15,681 nucleotides of DNA, taken from assembly GCA_030590605.1 (NCBI GenBank), contig JAUUYB010000012.1:1-15681 (forward strand), in the 5' to 3' direction. The DNA is from Candidatus Woesearchaeota archaeon. Lineage in GTDB: Archaea; Nanobdellota; Nanobdellia; Woesearchaeales; JAUUYB01. Made by a program: the position numbers and the translations under genes. Positions 13,930-15,681 of this stretch are shown here, one piece after another. How positions within the stretch are numbered: position 1 is the first letter of the stretch; every line of letters begins with the position of its first letter. A model generated the notes under the pieces. The model saw only the letters and a program-made list of their open reading frames with translations. It was not told the DNA's origin and did not search any database.

Positions 13930-13934
13930 ATATC

Positions 13935-14327
13935 ATGAGAGAACCAGAAAACATGGAAGAAGTATTATATTTTACAAACAGGACACTTGAAAATGACGGT
14001 CATTTGACAGCATGGGTCTATAAGATCGACTGCCCTGCCTGCGGTAAGGCCAAGATGGGAAAGCCTGTCGTCAAAGGAAAAGTCAAGATACGCGCCAAAG
14101 AATATGTCTGTCCTGAATGCGGGCACACAGAAGAAAAACAGGAGCATGAGGAAGCCCTCACATTAGAAATCAAATATACCTGCCCATATTGTCACAAGGA
14201 AGGGTTCGCAGAGACCATCTACAAAAGGAAAACATTCCAAGGAGTGCCATCATATATCTTTTCCTGTGAAGGTTGCGGCAAGAAGATCGGTGTCACTCAG
14301 AAGATGAAGGAACCGAAGAAGAAATGA
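13935..14327 (+). CDS. Double zinc-ribbon protein
   Basis: A 130-residue protein with four CxxC knuckles: C33/C36 (CPAC), C59/C62 (CPEC), C83/C86 (CPYC) and C111/C114 (CEGC). They pair naturally into two zinc ribbons of similar spacing (33-62 and 83-114), probably an internal duplication. Flanking segments are basic (MGKPVVKGKVKIRAKEYV, and a KEPKKK tail), which fits binding to nucleic acid, or a chaperone or scaffold role. No family name can be given with confidence. It is the last gene of the five-gene operon, 10 bp after the membrane protein. Its last 35 bp overlap the 3' end of the HD-domain gene on the other strand. Confidence 0.8.
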   Translation: MREPENMEEVLYFTNRTLENDGHLTAWVYKIDCPACGKAKMGKPVVKGKVKIRAKEYVCPECGHTEEKQEHEEALTLEIKYTCPYCHKEGFAETIYKRKTFQGVPSYIFSCEGCGKKIGVTQKMKEPKKK

Positions 14328-15294
14328 GCCTAAGGTTGTAACCCTCCTCTACGAACTTCCGATGCTTTGCTATCGCTTTCTTCAGTGCATCGGAATGATC
14401 TGATACGCGCTTGAGTCCGTCTGCAGTGATAAATTCAGGATCTATGTATCTTGCTTTCGTCTTGCAGACCAAATCAGGAGAACGGTCATCAATCCTTACA
14501 GAGAACCCGTCTCTAAGGACTGAAAGAGTTTCAAGGATCTTAGAGTCTCCTGAATTTTCAAGCTTCCCGTATACTGCATCATCATCAAGGAAAAAATCAT
14601 CCATAGTCAGGATGCCTAACTCCTTTGCCCTCCGCATCGCCTTGCCCAGAAGGTGGAACGAAGCGACCTCCAATGGCCGCGCCCATACCCATCTATTGAG
14701 TGTAATGAAATCCATCGTCAGCTGGGCTGCGTCCCTGAAGTTTGCCAGCACAATCTTACCATCCTTGACTCTTAGACTTTTCAGATGTCTCTCTATGTGT
14801 TCCATAGCCTCTTTTGAATCGAGATATCCTGCCATATCGCGGAATGTATAATCCAACCTGTCTGCGCAAAGATCAGGAAGGTTCCGTTCCAGAATCGGGT
14901 AGTTGGTATCATCCAATAACCTATCGATATCAAAACCATACTGTTTCAGTATCTGGGGTATTTTCGAATTATGAACTATCTTCTCATGGAATCGCTCATG
15001 AAAATCATGGTCCTGGTTCGGAAATGCAAAATCCACCACATGAGAGAATGCAGTATGCGCCACATCATGAAGCAGGCCGGCTATCTGTTCTTCTACACCT
15101 ACGCCGAGCTTCTTCAGAAGAATCATGGTGCCTACACAATGTTCATAGCGAGAGATCGGCTTATTCAGTATGAGTTTCGATGCGCCTGCCTGATTTACTC
15201 CCTTCAACCTCTGCATGGCATCGGTCTCCATCAACTCCAGGAGCACAGGCTCGCTTATATCTACTTCCCCATATACCCTGTCATCCACTATCAT
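14293..15294 (-). CDS. HD-domain phosphohydrolase (COG1078-like, SAMHD1/dGTPase relative)
   Basis: A 333-residue predicted metal-dependent phosphohydrolase. The N-terminus (DRVYGEVDISEPVLLELMET, then MQRLKGVNQAGAS) and SRYEHCVGT match the family opening. Metal ligands are His52, His76-Asp77 (in LLHDVAHTAFSH) and an Asp in ADRLDYTFRD near 152-156. Relatives include dNTP triphosphohydrolases such as SAMHD1, but many COG1078 members have untested substrates. At 333 residues it is shorter than typical members (about 400), mainly at the C-terminus. Its ATG overlaps the stop of the NucS-like gene in ATGA, so translation is coupled. Its 3' end overlaps the zinc-ribbon gene by 35 bp in convergent orientation. 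Confidence 0.88.
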   Translation of the reverse strand: MIVDDRVYGEVDISEPVLLELMETDAMQRLKGVNQAGASKLILNKPISRYEHCVGTMILLKKLGVGVEEQIAGLLHDVAHTAFSHVVDFAFPNQDHDFHERFHEKIVHNSKIPQILKQYGFDIDRLLDDTNYPILERNLPDLCADRLDYTFRDMAGYLDSKEAMEHIERHLKSLRVKDGKIVLANFRDAAQLTMDFITLNRWVWARPLEVASFHLLGKAMRRAKELGILTMDDFFLDDDAVYGKLENSGDSKILETLSVLRDGFSVRIDDRSPDLVCKTKARYIDPEFITADGLKRVSDHSDALKKAIAKHRKFVEEGYNLRLISSSVPSSSE

Positions 15295-15681
15295 TCGAAT
15301 CCGTCCAGTTTCATCTGTAATCTGTCATATCTCTCAAGATACTTCGGAGGCCTGACTTCAACAAAACCATACCCATAATCCGCGAGCATCTTTTTCGCTT
15401 TTGGAGATATCGAAGGGCATGCCAATACTCCCTGGACTTTATCCACCCCTTTTGATTTCATGATAGCTTTCACATATCTCCTAAGCTGGTCAACCGCTTT
15501 TGGGTCTCCGCAATAACGTTTGCATTCAACCACGGTCAGCGTCTTGTCCTCATATCCCAGGATGTCGACAAAACCATATCTGGTATGTTCTTCTCTGGAG
15601 ACAGGTTTGAAGTATGGGCTTATGAGCTCAGGTCTCTTCATTATCATGTCTGCCATATCCTTCTCAGTGCCTGCGAGCTGG
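15291..15681 (-). CDS. nucS: NucS/EndoMS-like nuclease, C-terminal part (runs off the right edge)
   Basis: The frame stays open to the window end, so only the C-terminal ~129 residues are seen. Counting from the internal Met at 15656, the RecB-like nuclease core has GFVDILGY (Asp31) and TVVECKRY (Glu44, Lys46), the D-ExK catalytic set, then VDQLRRYV and VQGVLACPSISPKAKKML. The visible stretch before it (GTEKDMADMIMKRPELI) matches the linker that precedes the nuclease domain in archaeal NucS, so the 15656 Met is unlikely to be the start. NucS cuts DNA at mismatches or flaps; its N-terminal dimerisation domain would lie outside the window. It is translationally coupled to the HD phosphohydrolase. 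A different NucS-domain nuclease is possible. Confidence 0.8.
   Translation of the reverse strand, partial: QLAGTEKDMADMIMKRPELISPYFKPVSREEHTRYGFVDILGYEDKTLTVVECKRYCGDPKAVDQLRRYVKAIMKSKGVDKVQGVLACPSISPKAKKMLADYGYGFVEVRPPKYLERYDRLQMKLDGFE

Overview
This window looks like a piece of an archaeal chromosome, most plausibly from a small-genome DPANN-type lineage (Woesearchaeota/Nanoarchaeota-like). The domain call is strong. The window carries prefoldin alpha next to FtsY, an aRF1 release factor with NIKS and GGQ motifs, a tRNA-Val with an intron at the canonical archaeal position 37/38, and TATA boxes about 26-28 bp before the start codons of first genes in operons, with no room for a leader. The DPANN assignment is inference. 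It rests on a shortened aRF1, an NFACT-R protein without its N-terminal half, and two surface proteins built from 'VNGE' and 'W/YNLIS'-like repeats.

Layout, left to right. (1) 127-2176, minus strand: pfdA-ftsY, a chaperone/secretion pair; ftsY has a very long Lys/Glu/Pro-rich N-terminus grown by internal duplication. (2) 2267-4951, minus: a small membrane-anchored Gly/Ser-linker protein followed by a 753-residue secreted acidic protein, ending at an oligo-T terminator. (3) 5111-5878, minus: scpA (condensin kleisin). Between it and the tRNAs lie three near-identical palindromes. (4) 6089-6300, plus: two tRNA-Val genes (UAC with a 15-nt intron, and CAC). They are followed by an unexplained GC-rich, foldable island of about 135 bp (6346-6481). 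(5) 6536-9650, plus: a DUF362/2x[4Fe-4S] protein, tRNA-Gly(GCC), aRF1 and a SprT-like zincin. (6) 9653-10423, minus: the stand-alone NFACT-R protein, convergent with the zincin at a 2-bp gap. (7) 10560-14327, plus: a tight five-gene operon behind one TATA box, encoding a sequon-rich surface glycoprotein, a type I membrane protein, a short DegT-like PLP-fold protein, a multi-span membrane protein and a double zinc-ribbon protein. No function is known to me for this set. (8) 14293-15681, minus: an HD-domain phosphohydrolase translationally coupled to a NucS-like nuclease that runs off the right edge.

Most of the window is translation, protein export and chromosome housekeeping. The parts least explained by known families are the five-gene surface operon, the GC-rich island, the palindrome cluster and the secreted-protein pair in 2267-4951. 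I see no CRISPR array, insertion sequence, integrase or phage gene.
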